Shown here piece by piece: positions 50,951 to 59,819 of a DNA stretch of 64,000 bases (its first letter is position 1; every line of letters begins with the position of its first letter). The notes beneath the pieces are model-generated. The model saw only the letters and a program-made list of their open reading frames with translations. It was not told where the DNA came from and did no database searches. A program made the translations under genes and the position numbers. Origin of the DNA: Bog-159 sp963709155 (lineage in GTDB: Bacteria; Acidobacteriota; Terriglobia; Bryobacterales; Bryobacteraceae). The stretch covers positions 434,001-498,000 of the forward strand of contig CAVPVD010000003.1 of the NCBI GenBank assembly GCA_963709155.1. Direction: 5' to 3'.

Positions 50951-52178
50951 AAGTTCCCTGCTTGAGTTTCCTCTGCTTCTCCAGGTCATCGGCCTTACGG
51001 ATCTCAGCCGCCTTGGCGAAGGCCTGCGCGGACCCCGCCATATCTCCCTTGCGCCGCAGCAGCAATCCCAGATTGTTCCAGGCCGCGGCGTTCAAAGCGT
51101 CGAGCGCCACCGAGCGCCGCAGCGCCTGAATGGCTCCAGCCGCGTCGCCCTGCTCTTTCAGTGTGGTGCCCAGGATATACCAGGCATCGTTATACTCGGG
51201 CCGCTGGGCCACGGCGGCGCGTAATTGCGCGACGGCTTTGTCGGGGAGCCCGGCGTCGATGTAAGTGAGTCCCAGGCTGTAGTGCGCTTCGGCGAAGGAC
51301 GGGTCGAGCGCGACGGCCCGCTCCAGTTCGGCCGTGGCATGCGCCAGATCGTCGGTCTGTTTGTAGGCGATTCCCAGGTCGTAGTGCGCGCCGGCATCAT
51401 CCGGATGCTCGCGGAGCAGCGTGGACAGGTGTGCGATGGCGGCTTTAAAGTCGCCGGCGGCGATGTACGCGTAGCCCAGGTTCACCTGGACGTGAAAGTT
51501 ATGCGGGTCGTGGGCCAGGATCGCGCGGAATTCCCGCAAGCCCGCGGCGGGGTCGCCAGAGCGTACCAACGCGTTGCCATAACTGTTACGCACCAGGTCG
51601 TTCTTCGCGTCCAGCCGGAGAGCCTGACGGTAAACGTCGCGCGCCTCTTTGTAGCGGGCCAGCTTCTGATACGCATCGCCGAGCGTTTCCCAGACGAGGG
51701 CGTTGGCGGGCATCTGCTTGCTTGCGTGCACCAACTCCGGGATGGCATCCCGGTAATGCCCGGTTTGCGCTTCGGCGGCGCCCAGTTGATAGTGATAGTC
51801 GCCATGATCCGGCGCCAGCGTCGTGGCTTTTTTCAAAGCGTGAATGGCCGGATCGGGCTGTTGGGTGAGCCAGAGCGCCATGCCCAGGTGATACCAGGCT
51901 TGCGCCATGCCGGGGTCGATCTGGGTGGCTCGCTCGAGATGCGCGATGGCATCCCGATTCCGGTTGGTGGCCGCCAGCAGAAAACCGACTTCATCCTGGT
52001 AAGCGGCGGATGCGGGAACCAGTTCCGCCAGCTTTTCGTATGCCGCCAGCGCGCCGTTGGCATCCCGCGCGGCAAGCCGCTCGCGAGCGGTGGCCTCAAG
52101 CTGCGGAACACTGGTGGCCATCTGGGCCGCCAACGGAAGCGAGACGCAGAGAATGGAGCGGAGAAGATTGCCGAACAT
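50951..52178 (-). CDS. Exported TPR-repeat protein
   Basis: The 409-residue protein has a signal peptide (MFGNLLRSILCVSLPLAAQ) and about eleven TPR units, regular and well conserved (for example ANGALAAYEKLAELVPASAA, AQAWYHLGMALWLTQQPDPA, AHYDLGIAYKQTDDLAHATA). It ends in a basic helix (DDLEKQRKLKQGT). TPR genes commonly lie beside CRTAC1-like genes in acidobacteria; here it is convergent with that operon. It probably acts as a periplasmic scaffold; the partner is unknown. Confidence 0.9.
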
Positions 52179-52268
52179 GGCGAGGCTTAACCGGAGATTA
52201 CCGCCCGCGGACGGCGATTGTCAATCGCGGCTGATATACGGCCGCTACTCATTGGTCGCAGGAGTCGA

Positions 52269-52852
52269 TCAGGTCGGCTGGAAGCTTCTCATCAGGTCTA
52301 GGAGGACCTGGCTGTAGTGCCGGTCCCGGTCCCCCTTAATATAGGACAACTCCGCGCCGAGATCTTGTCGCCGTAGCGCCAGAATACCGTTATGAGGCGG
52401 AGTGTCTGGCTGGGGGTCCCCAGCGGAACTTGTTCTCCGTAGCCCAGCAGCGCCGTTGGCGGATCGGGCGCAGGGGGGCCGGGGACCTGCTCTCCCCCGG
52501 TGACTGCCGCGTGCTCCACCGCGAACTGATGTTCCTCGCAAGAATAGAGCGTCGGGTCATTCGGATGCAGGCCACCAGCCGGACACAAGAGCATTCTGAT
52601 CACGGCTCCCCGGGGTGGGAGTTGCCACTGTGGAAGCGCCTCGGCCGGCGGGTAGCTGGTCAGTACCGGAGGGTCCTCAGTCCCGAGGTTTCCGAAGACG
52701 AACCAGCCCGGCGGTACCGCGATGGAGAATCCGTACTTAGGGCTAACGATTCGCCTCGAGTGACTGTCCGTTTTCCGGCCTTGGGCGGTTCGCAACTGCC
52801 CCAACGCGTTGACGATCAGCACTAAGCTGAGGATAGGGGCCGTTATTTGCAT
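52269..52852 (-). pseudogene. Secreted protein of unknown function with a one-base frameshift
   Basis: From ATG 52852 (GGGAGG six bases upstream) the frame has a signal peptide (MQITAPILSLVLIVNALGQ) and a domain starting YGFSIAVPPGWFVFGNLGTE. Its natural end, GAELSYIKGDRDRHYSQVLL then DLMRSFQPT, is in another frame. The switch lies at about 52350-52360 and needs one extra base; the restored protein would be 194 residues. I do not recognise the domain, though the PPGWF start resembles small secreted proteins of the DUF1795/PsbP-like type. Sequence error or decay cannot be told apart. Confidence 0.65.
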
Positions 52853-52903
52853 TTCTTGCCTCCCATTTTTCCTGCCGGAAATTTCAGGGGTTTGACAATC
52901 AAC

Positions 52904-52909
52904 ATTATA
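52904..52909 (-). promoter_or_regulatory. Candidate -10 element of the 52.8 kb secreted-protein gene
   Basis: On the minus strand TATAAT lies about 50 bases upstream of ATG 52852. A weak TTAAGC stands 18 bases before it. The transcript would carry a leader of roughly 45 bases. Confidence 0.4.
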
Positions 52910-52937
52910 TACTTACGGATCTGTAAAGCTTAATGCG

Positions 52938-53020
52938 CGGGCGATCCTGGCCGCAGCCGGCTTTCCAGCCGGCTTAGCCGCCTGAAAAGGCGGCTGCGGG
53001 CATGATTGCCCGCCCCACGG
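52938..53020. repeat. Palindromic repeat family A, long form
   Basis: Modules in order: GATCCTGGCCGC, AGCCGGCTTTCCAGCCGGCT, GCCGCCTGAAAAGGCGGC, TGCGGGCATGATTGCCCGCC. Each is a hairpin on its own. The rest of the 280-base gap up to 53131 holds nothing else recognisable. Confidence 0.8.
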
Positions 53021-53131
53021 TGCGTTTTCCCACTTGAGTTCAAACCAGCCCCGCAGGCCGAAACTGGCGGCCGCGCGATTCAAGTTGATTTCGGGTACAC
53101 TGGTCCTTTAAGCCAGCCCAGGAAGGTGTCC

Positions 53132-54478
53132 ATGCCCGACAATCAAGACTCCGTCAATCGCAGAGATTTCATGGCCAAGACCGCCGTCGTCGCCGGCGCG
53201 CTCGGGGCCGCCAGGGAACTATTCGCCAAACCCGCCCGGTCCGCCGCCACCGGTAAGGTGATCGGCGCCAACGACCGCATCAACGTCGGAGTGATCGGCG
53301 TGGGCGGCCGCGGTTCGTATTTGACCGGCCAGTTTGCCGCTATCGGCGAGCGCACCAACGCTTGCAAGATCGTGGCCGTGGCGGACGTTTACGAGAAGCG
53401 CAAAAGAAAGGCCGCCGACAGGCTGAAGTGCGACGGCTACCTGGATTACCGGGAGATCATCAACCGCGCGGACATCGACGCGGTGGTGGTGGCCACGCCC
53501 GACCATTGGCACGCGCCGATCGCGCTCGAAGCCATGGACCACGGCAAGGATGTTTACCTCGAAAAGCCGATGTGCCACACCATCGAGGAGGCCAAGCACC
53601 TTTCGCAAACCGTTAAAGAGACCAAGCGGGTGTTGCAGGTCGGCTCCCAGACCACGTCGGCATTGCAGTGGCACATCGCGAAGAAATACATCGCCGACGG
53701 CGCCATCGGTAAGATGATCATGAGCCAGGGTTCCTATCACCGCAATTCGAAGGAAGGCGAGTGGAACTGGGACATCGACGCGGGCGCCGGGCCGGACGGC
53801 AAGGAAGAGAACTACATCGACTGGAAGATGTGGCTGGGCAAGGCCCCCAAGCGGGCTTTCGATGCCGACCGCTTCTTCCGGTTCCGGAAGTATTGGGATT
53901 ACTCCGGCGGCATCGCCACGGACCTTTTCTTCCACGTGGTGGCGCCGTTGAACATCTGCTGGACCGAACCGCAATTCCCCAGCAAAGTATCCGCGAGCGG
54001 TGGCATCTACGTGTTTAAGGACGAGCGCGAGGTGCCCGACACCTTCCACCTGATGGCGGAATTTCCGCAGGGCCATTCGCTGGTGCTCAGCTCCACGATG
54101 GCGAACTCGAAGCACATCCCCGGCCTGATCCGCGGACATGAAGGCACCATCATTATGGTGGATCACGGCATGTTCGAGCGCAAGACCGACCATATCACGC
54201 TGTTGCCCGAGCGCCAGACGATCGACGACGCGTACAAGACCAAGTTCGGCCAGGATGCGGAAATCACGATTCCAGTGGAATCGAAGAACGAGATGACTGC
54301 CCACATCACGAACTTCCTGGACTGTATGCGCAGCCGCGAGAAACCCACGCTGGATGTAGATACGGCATTCCACGCGCAGGTGACCATCTCGATGGCGGTG
54401 CAATCTTACCGCGAAGGGCGCGTCCTTTATTGGGACGACAAGACGCAGAAAGTGGTCAACAAGCAAGCTAAGGCATAG
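53132..54478 (+). CDS. Gfo/Idh/MocA-family oxidoreductase with Tat signal
   Basis: ATG 53132 has GGAAGG upstream. A twin-arginine motif (NRRDFMAKTAVVAGALGA) predicts folded export. The Rossmann part contains NVGVIGVGGRGSYLTGQFAA, then DAVVVATPDHWHAPIALEAM and the catalytic EKP (VYLEKPMCHT). The C-terminal beta-sheet domain includes WDYSGGIATDLFFHVVAPLN with the substrate His. Family enzymes oxidise sugars or inositols with NAD(P); exported members are common in sugar-degrading Acidobacteria and Planctomycetes. No sugar-utilisation neighbours identify the substrate. 448 residues. Confidence 0.92.
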   Translation: MPDNQDSVNRRDFMAKTAVVAGALGAARELFAKPARSAATGKVIGANDRINVGVIGVGGRGSYLTGQFAAIGERTNACKIVAVADVYEKRKRKAADRLKCDGYLDYREIINRADIDAVVVATPDHWHAPIALEAMDHGKDVYLEKPMCHTIEEAKHLSQTVKETKRVLQVGSQTTSALQWHIAKKYIADGAIGKMIMSQGSYHRNSKEGEWNWDIDAGAGPDGKEENYIDWKMWLGKAPKRAFDADRFFRFRKYWDYSGGIATDLFFHVVAPLNICWTEPQFPSKVSASGGIYVFKDEREVPDTFHLMAEFPQGHSLVLSSTMANSKHIPGLIRGHEGTIIMVDHGMFERKTDHITLLPERQTIDDAYKTKFGQDAEITIPVESKNEMTAHITNFLDCMRSREKPTLDVDTAFHAQVTISMAVQSYREGRVLYWDDKTQKVVNKQAKA

Positions 54479-54515
54479 GCACCGCGGGCGGGAATAATCT
54501 GTCAGTATAGGAAGG

Positions 54516-55118
54516 ATGAAAATGCTGATCGGTATTCCCGCCTTAGCTGTGCTGACCCTCGTGCCTCTATGCGCGGCATCCCTGACGCAAGCCGAGAGAG
54601 ACCGCGCCCTTGCCGAACTGACCGCCAGCCGGCAACAGTTCCTGGATTCCGTGGCCGGTCTCTCCGCCGCGCAATGGAACTTTAAGCCCGACGAGAAGAC
54701 CTGGTCGGTGGCTGAATGCGCGGAGCACATCGCGGTGAGCGAGGATGTGATCTTCGGCAGCGTCAGCAAGGTCGTGCAGGGGCCGGCGACGCCCGACAAG
54801 AAGTCCGCGGTGACCGACGATTTCATTCTGAAGGCGGTGGCCATCCGGACGCAGAAATTCCAGGCGCCCGAAGTGCTGCGCCCGACGCATCGTTTTGCGA
54901 CGCCGCAGGAAATCGTCGACCACTTCAAGCAGAGCCCTGAGCGAACGATCGCCTATATCCGCGATACGCAGGACGATTTGCGCGGCCACTTTTTCGACCA
55001 TCCGGTCCTGAAAACCATGGATGGGTATCAGTGGATCCTATTGCTTTCGGCGCATACCCAGCGGCATACGGCACAGCTTAACGAGGTGAAGGCGAACCCG
55101 AATTTCCCGAAGGAATAA
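54516..55118 (+). CDS. DinB-like four-helix metal protein, secreted
   Basis: The 200-residue protein has a signal peptide (MLIGIPALAVLTLVPLCAAS), unusual for DinB folds but common in acidobacterial paralogs. The family signature is WSVAECAEHIAVSEDVIFGS (first His) and, near the end, HTQRHTAQLNEVKANPNFP (second and third His), giving a three-His metal site. FKPDEKTWSVAE is also typical. Thiol transferase or hydrolase activity has been proposed for relatives; nothing more specific can be said here. Confidence 0.85.
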   Translation: MKMLIGIPALAVLTLVPLCAASLTQAERDRALAELTASRQQFLDSVAGLSAAQWNFKPDEKTWSVAECAEHIAVSEDVIFGSVSKVVQGPATPDKKSAVTDDFILKAVAIRTQKFQAPEVLRPTHRFATPQEIVDHFKQSPERTIAYIRDTQDDLRGHFFDHPVLKTMDGYQWILLLSAHTQRHTAQLNEVKANPNFPKE

Positions 55119-55248
55119 CGGGGCGCACGTGGCGCTTTCGATCGTCGCGCGGCGGGCGGGTCAGGCCGGGTAGATCCCAGAAGGGGTTGTCGTAAATCTC
55201 AACCTCCTGGTCGTCGTATAGAGGCCAAAATCTGTTGGGGGGAGTCAT
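55078..55248 (-). CDS. Possible small protein (56 residues)
   Basis: The frame MTPPNRFWPLYDDQEVEIYD continues with NPFWDLPGLTRPPRDDRKRH. The aromatic/acidic composition looks more like protein than chance, but there is no clear ribosome binding site and it overlaps the 3' end of the DinB-like gene by 41 bp. A TATAAT-like box lies about 50 bases upstream on this strand. It could be a real orphan gene or noise. Confidence 0.3.
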   Translation of the reverse strand: MTPPNRFWPLYDDQEVEIYDNPFWDLPGLTRPPRDDRKRHVRPVIPSGNSGSPSPR

Positions 55249-55390
55249 GGTTGTAATCCAAGGTGCCGCTCGGAAGGTTCCGATCAGTACACTTCTATTA
55301 TAGCCGGAGGGGGCGGCTTATTTCCGGTTACGAGGTAAGGTTTGTATTATCAGACGCTTAAGAGTGGAAAGCAGACTGGTTCATTTGGTC

Positions 55391-55478
55391 TTGTGGGGCG
55401 GCCAATCCTGGCCGCAGCCGGCTTTCGGCCGGCTCTGGCCGCCTTAAAGGCGGCTGCGGGCAGAATTGCCCGCCATCC
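55391..55478. repeat. Palindromic repeat family A, long form
   Basis: GTGGGGCGGCCAATCCTGGC, AGCCGGCTTTCGGCCGGCT, GCCGCCTTAAAGGCGGC and GGGCAGAATTGCCCGCC follow each other. It fills most of the gap upstream of gcvT. Confidence 0.8.
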
Positions 55479-55515
55479 AAAAGCAACGCACCACCCGTGC
55501 TACAGTACCAATTTG

Positions 55516-56619
55516 ATGCCCGCCACCACTCCTTTGAAAGCTACGTGTCTGAACGCCGCGCATCGCGCGATGAGCGCCAAAATGGTGGATTTCGGCGGAT
55601 GGGACATGCCCGTGCAGTATTCATCGCTGGTGGAAGAGCACCTGGCGGTGCGCCGCAGCGTGGGCGTTTTCGATGTCAGCCACATGGGCGAGATCGACAT
55701 TACCGGCCCGGAGGCGCTGCGGCTGACCGATTTCGTCACCACCAACGCCGCCGGGCGCCTGAAGACGGGGCAAATCCAGTATTCGGGGCTGCTTTACGAG
55801 CACGGCGGATTCGTGGACGACGTGCTGGTACACAAGGTCTCGGACGACCACTATTTCCTGTGCGTGAACGCCTCCAACCAGGAGAAGGATTTCGAACACA
55901 TCCGGGCGTATAACCAGTTCGACGCGCAGGTGCGGCTGTCGAGCGAGGATTATGCGCAGATCGCCATCCAGGGTCCCAATGCGCGCGCGACGCTGCAGAA
56001 ACTGACCGCGGCCGATCTGGCCGCCATCCGCTACTACTGGTTCGTCGACGGGACGGTATCGGGCACGCCGGCGCGCATCGCGTGCACGGGCTATACCGGC
56101 GAGAACGGTTACGAAATCTACGTGGCGCCGGCGGAAGCGCCGCGCCTGTGGAACGAAATCCTGGCGGCCGGGGAGGAGTTCGGCATCAAGGCTTGCGGCC
56201 TGGGCGCGCGCAACACGCTGCGTCTGGAAGCTAAAATGGCCCTTTACGGCCACGAAATCCACGCCTCCATCACGCCTTGGGAAGCCGACCTGGGCTGGAT
56301 GGTGAAGCTCGACAAGGGCGACTTCGTGGGCCGCGCGGCGCTGGCCAAGCAGAAAGAAGACGGCATAAGGCGCAAGCTGATCGGATTTGAAATGTGCGGG
56401 CGCGGCATCGGCCGCGACGGCTACGAAGTGCTGGTGGACGGCGCCGCGGCCGGTTGGGTGACCAGCGGCTCGCCGGCGCCGGCTTTGAACAAGAACATCG
56501 GTCTTTGCTATTTACCGGTGGCGGAGGCGCGTGTGGGCCGAGCCATCGAAATTGTCATTCGCAGCCAGCCAGTGGCCGCGATCACCGTGGAAACACCATT
56601 CTACAAACGAGCCAAATAA
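55516..56619 (+). CDS. gcvT: Aminomethyltransferase (glycine cleavage T protein)
   Basis: GcvT moves the methylene group from the lipoyl-bound aminomethyl of GcvH to tetrahydrofolate, releasing ammonia. ATG 55516 gives MPATTPLKATCLNAAHRAMS; a longer frame from 55342 runs through the repeat. Folate-binding features are VDFGGWDMPVQYSSLVEEHL, FDVSHMGEIDITGPEA, CTGYTGENGYEIYV and LRLEAKMALYGHEI, with SPAPALNKNIGLCYLP near the end. The length of 367 residues is normal. The stop overlaps the gcvH start (TAATG). Confidence 0.95.
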   Translation: MPATTPLKATCLNAAHRAMSAKMVDFGGWDMPVQYSSLVEEHLAVRRSVGVFDVSHMGEIDITGPEALRLTDFVTTNAAGRLKTGQIQYSGLLYEHGGFVDDVLVHKVSDDHYFLCVNASNQEKDFEHIRAYNQFDAQVRLSSEDYAQIAIQGPNARATLQKLTAADLAAIRYYWFVDGTVSGTPARIACTGYTGENGYEIYVAPAEAPRLWNEILAAGEEFGIKACGLGARNTLRLEAKMALYGHEIHASITPWEADLGWMVKLDKGDFVGRAALAKQKEDGIRRKLIGFEMCGRGIGRDGYEVLVDGAAAGWVTSGSPAPALNKNIGLCYLPVAEARVGRAIEIVIRSQPVAAITVETPFYKRAK

Positions 56620-57020
56620 TGTATCCGGAAGACTACCGCTACACCAAAGAACATGAGTGGGTGCACGTGGAAGGCGATACGGGCACCATCGGCATTACGG
56701 ATCACGCGCAGCACGAGTTGGGCGACATCGTCTACGTGGACTTCAAGTACGGAAGGGAGACCCTGAAGCCCGGCCAGCGCGTGGACCAGGGGAAAACCAT
56801 CGGCTCGGTGGAGTCGGTGAAAGCCGTATCGGATATCTATTCGCCGATTTCGGGCGATATCGTCGATTTGAACCATACGCTGGCGGACGCGCCGGAGAAG
56901 TTGAACGAAGATCCGCACGGCGACGCGTGGCTGGTGAAGATCCGGCTGAGCAATCCCGGCGAGTTGTCGAATCTACTTTCCGCGGCCGAGTATCAAACCT
57001 ATATAGGAGCGGAAAAATAA
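56619..57020 (+). CDS. gcvH: Glycine cleavage system H protein
   Basis: GcvH is the lipoylated carrier that shuttles the aminomethyl group between P, T and L proteins. It has 133 residues. The start YPEDYRYTKEHEWVHVEGDT, then GTIGITDHAQHELGDIVYVD and the lipoyl lysine in GSVESVKAVSDIYSPI are all intact. NEDPHGDAWLVKIRLSN is the typical ending. It overlaps gcvT by one base and lies five bases before the gcvPA start. Confidence 0.97.
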   Translation: MYPEDYRYTKEHEWVHVEGDTGTIGITDHAQHELGDIVYVDFKYGRETLKPGQRVDQGKTIGSVESVKAVSDIYSPISGDIVDLNHTLADAPEKLNEDPHGDAWLVKIRLSNPGELSNLLSAAEYQTYIGAEK

Positions 57021-57024
57021 CGAT

Positions 57025-58341
57025 TTGCGCTATCTTCCGAAGTCTGATTCCGAACGCCGCGAGATGCTTAAAGCCTGCGGCGTCGAGAGCCCCGAAGATC
57101 TGTTCGCGCATCTTCCGGAGGCCGTGCGGCTGAAGCAGCCGCTGGAACTGCCACCTGGCATTTCCGAATACGAGATCGTCGATTACTTTCGCCGCCGCGG
57201 CGATGAGAACGCCAACGGCTATGCCAGCTTTCTGGGCGCGGGCGTCTATGCGCATTACCGTCCGGTGCTGGTGGACACGGTGGTTTCGCGCGGCGAGTTT
57301 CTAACATCGTACACGCCATACCAGGCGGAGATCTCGCAGGGCACCCTGACCACCATCTTCGAATTTCAAACCATGATCTGCCAGCTCACGGGCATGGATT
57401 TGGCGAACGCTTCCATGTACGACGGCTCGACCGCGCTGGCCGAGGCGGCATTGATGGCCGCGCGGCTGACGAGCAAAGGCGGCCTGCTGGTGGCGCGGAC
57501 CGTGCATCCGGAGTATCAGGAGGTGCTGCACACCTACGCGAAGAACCAGGGCATGCCGATTACGGAATTCGACTACGACGCGGAAACCGGCGCGGCGGAT
57601 CTGGACGACATGGAGCGGAAGCTCAACGAGCTGACGGCGGCAGTGATCGTCCAATCGCCCAACTTCTTCGGCGTAGTGGAAGACGTGAAGCGGGCGGCGG
57701 AAATCGCGCACAAGCGCGGGGCGCTGCTGGTGATGGGATTCAGCGAGGCGGTTTCGCTGGGCATCCTGGAGCCGCCGCCGGCCGATATCGTGGCCGGTGA
57801 ATTGCAATCGTTCGCCATCTCGCCCAGCTACGGCGGGCCGTTCGCGGGCATCATCGCCACGCGCGACAAATTCGCCCGGCAGATGCCTGGCAGGCTGGTC
57901 GGCGAGACCACGGATACGCACGGGCATCGCGCGTTTTGCCTGACGCTGGCGACGCGCGAGCAGCACATCCGGCGCGAGAAGGCTACATCCAACATCTGCA
58001 CCAACCAGGCGCTGATCGCCCTCATGGCGACGGTATACATGAGCGTCTACGGCAAGCAGGGCCTGCGGGAACTGGCAGAGCAGAACCTGGCGAAGGCGCA
58101 TTACCTGGCGGGCAAGCTGAAGCCGCGATTCTCCGGGCCGTTCTTCAACGAGTTCGTGGCTTCGACCGGAGAACGCTCGCCGGACCAAATCAACAAGGCG
58201 CTGCTGGACAAAAAGATCATCGGTGGGTTGCCGCTGGGGCGATTCTATCCGGAGCTGGCGGACGCCATGCTGCTGTGCGCCACGGAAATGTCGCGGCGCG
58301 CGGAGATGGATCGGCTGGCGGAGGTGTGGAATGTCCATTAA
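57025..58341 (+). CDS. gcvPA: Glycine dehydrogenase (decarboxylating) subunit 1
   Basis: This is the N-terminal half of the split P protein, which decarboxylates glycine with PLP. The start is TTG 57025, giving MRYLPKSDSERREMLKACGV, the usual beginning of the family; ATG 57064 would cut it. Further signs are YTPYQAEISQGTLTTIFEFQ, NASMYDGSTALAEAALMA, SFAISPSYGGPFAGIIATRD and ICTNQALIALMATVYMSVYG. The length of 438 residues is normal. It overlaps gcvPB by 11 bp. Confidence 0.95.
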   Translation: MRYLPKSDSERREMLKACGVESPEDLFAHLPEAVRLKQPLELPPGISEYEIVDYFRRRGDENANGYASFLGAGVYAHYRPVLVDTVVSRGEFLTSYTPYQAEISQGTLTTIFEFQTMICQLTGMDLANASMYDGSTALAEAALMAARLTSKGGLLVARTVHPEYQEVLHTYAKNQGMPITEFDYDAETGAADLDDMERKLNELTAAVIVQSPNFFGVVEDVKRAAEIAHKRGALLVMGFSEAVSLGILEPPPADIVAGELQSFAISPSYGGPFAGIIATRDKFARQMPGRLVGETTDTHGHRAFCLTLATREQHIRREKATSNICTNQALIALMATVYMSVYGKQGLRELAEQNLAKAHYLAGKLKPRFSGPFFNEFVASTGERSPDQINKALLDKKIIGGLPLGRFYPELADAMLLCATEMSRRAEMDRLAEVWNVH

Positions 58342-59819
58342 GAAAGTCCGTACGCACATCTCGCCGAATGAAGCGCTGTTATTCGAACGCAGCTCCCCCG
58401 GCAAGAAAGCCTATCAACTGCCCGAGTTGGATGTGCCCGCGGTCGATGCGGACGCGGCGCTGGGCGCCGAAAACGTGCGCGCCGAAATCGCTGGCTTTCC
58501 GGAAGTGAGCGAAGTGGAAGCCATCCGCCATTTCACGCGGCTTTCCACCTGGAACTACGCGATCGACCACGGCATGTATCCGCTAGGTTCCTGCACGATG
58601 AAGTACAACCCGCGGGTGAACGAACTGGTGGCACGTACGGAAGGCTTGGCCTGGGCACATCCTTACCAGCCGGAATCGCTGTCGCAGGGCGTGATGCAAG
58701 TGATGGCGCATCTCGAATCGGCGCTGCTCGAAATCACCGGCATGGACGCGGTTACGCTGCAGCCGGCGGCCGGCGCGCAAGGCGAACTGACCGGGATTCT
58801 TCTGATCCGGGCGCTGCTCGAACAGCAGGGCAATCCGCGCAAGAAGATCCTGATTCCGGACTCCGCGCACGGCACGAATCCGGCGACGGCGGCGATTGCC
58901 GGTTACGTGGTGGAGAATATCCGCTCGGACGAGAATGGCCTGCTGGATCTGGGGGCGCTCGAAAAATCCGTTACCGAAGACGTGGCCGGGCTGATGGTCA
59001 CCAACCCCAATACGCTGGGGGTTTTCGAATCGCGGATTATGGAAGCCGCGGAGGTTCTGCACCGCAAAGGCGCGCTGCTTTACATGGATGGCGCCAACAT
59101 GAACGCGCTGGTGGGGATGGCGCGCCCGGGCGATTTCGGCGTGGACGTGATGCACCTGAACCTGCACAAGACGTTCTCGACGCCGCATGGCGGGGGCGGT
59201 CCGGGCGGCGGCCCGGTGGCGGTGAAAAAGCATTTGGAGCCGTTTCTGCCGGTGCCGCGGCTGAAGCGGGCCGGGGACCACTGGAGCTTCGATTACGACC
59301 GCCCGCGCTCGATCGGCAAGGTGAAGGCGTTCTATGGAAACTTCGGCGTGCTGGTGCGCGCGCTGGCCTACATCCTGGCGCACGGCGGCAACGGACTCCG
59401 GGCAAGCCACCATGGATGCGGTGCTGAACGCCAACTACATCCGCAAGAAACTGGAGCCGTTCTTCGATCTGCCGTACGCGCTGCCGAACATGCACGAAGT
59501 GGTGTTCAGCGACGAGCGGCAGGCGCGCCAGGGCGTGCGCACGGGCGATATCGCCAAGCGGTTGATCGATTACGGCTTCCATCCTTATACCGTCAGTTTT
59601 CCGCTGATCGTACACGGCGCCATGATGATCGAGCCCACCGAGACGGAAGGCAAGCTGGAACTGGATCTGTTCATCGACGCCATGATTTCGATTGCCAAGG
59701 AGATCGAGACGGAGCCGGAGACGGTGAAGAGCGCGCCGCACCTGACCCGTACCAGCCGCGTGGATGAAGTGAAGGCCGCGCGCAAGCCGATATTGAAATG
59801 GACACCCGCCTCGCGCTAG
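58331..59819 (+). CDS. gcvPB: Glycine dehydrogenase (decarboxylating) subunit 2, interrupted by a one-base insertion
   Basis: This is the PLP-binding half of the P protein. ATG 58331 starts MSIKKVRTHISPNEALLFER. NYAIDHGMYPLGSCTMKYNP, LQPAAGAQGELTGILL and the PLP lysine in NLHKTFSTPHGGGGPGGG are intact. At 59398-59402 the sequence reads CCGGG where the frame needs CCGG (LR-QATMDAV); one extra G moves the reading frame, and the rest (NANYIRKKLEPFFDLPYALP, TVSFPLIVHGAMMIEPTETE) lies in the next frame to 59819. Corrected length is 495 residues. Because the rest is perfect, a sequencing or assembly error is likely. Confidence 0.9.

Noticed and set aside
53219..54928. 569-codon minus-strand open frame
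   Set aside because: Shadow of the Gfo/Idh/MocA and DinB-like genes.
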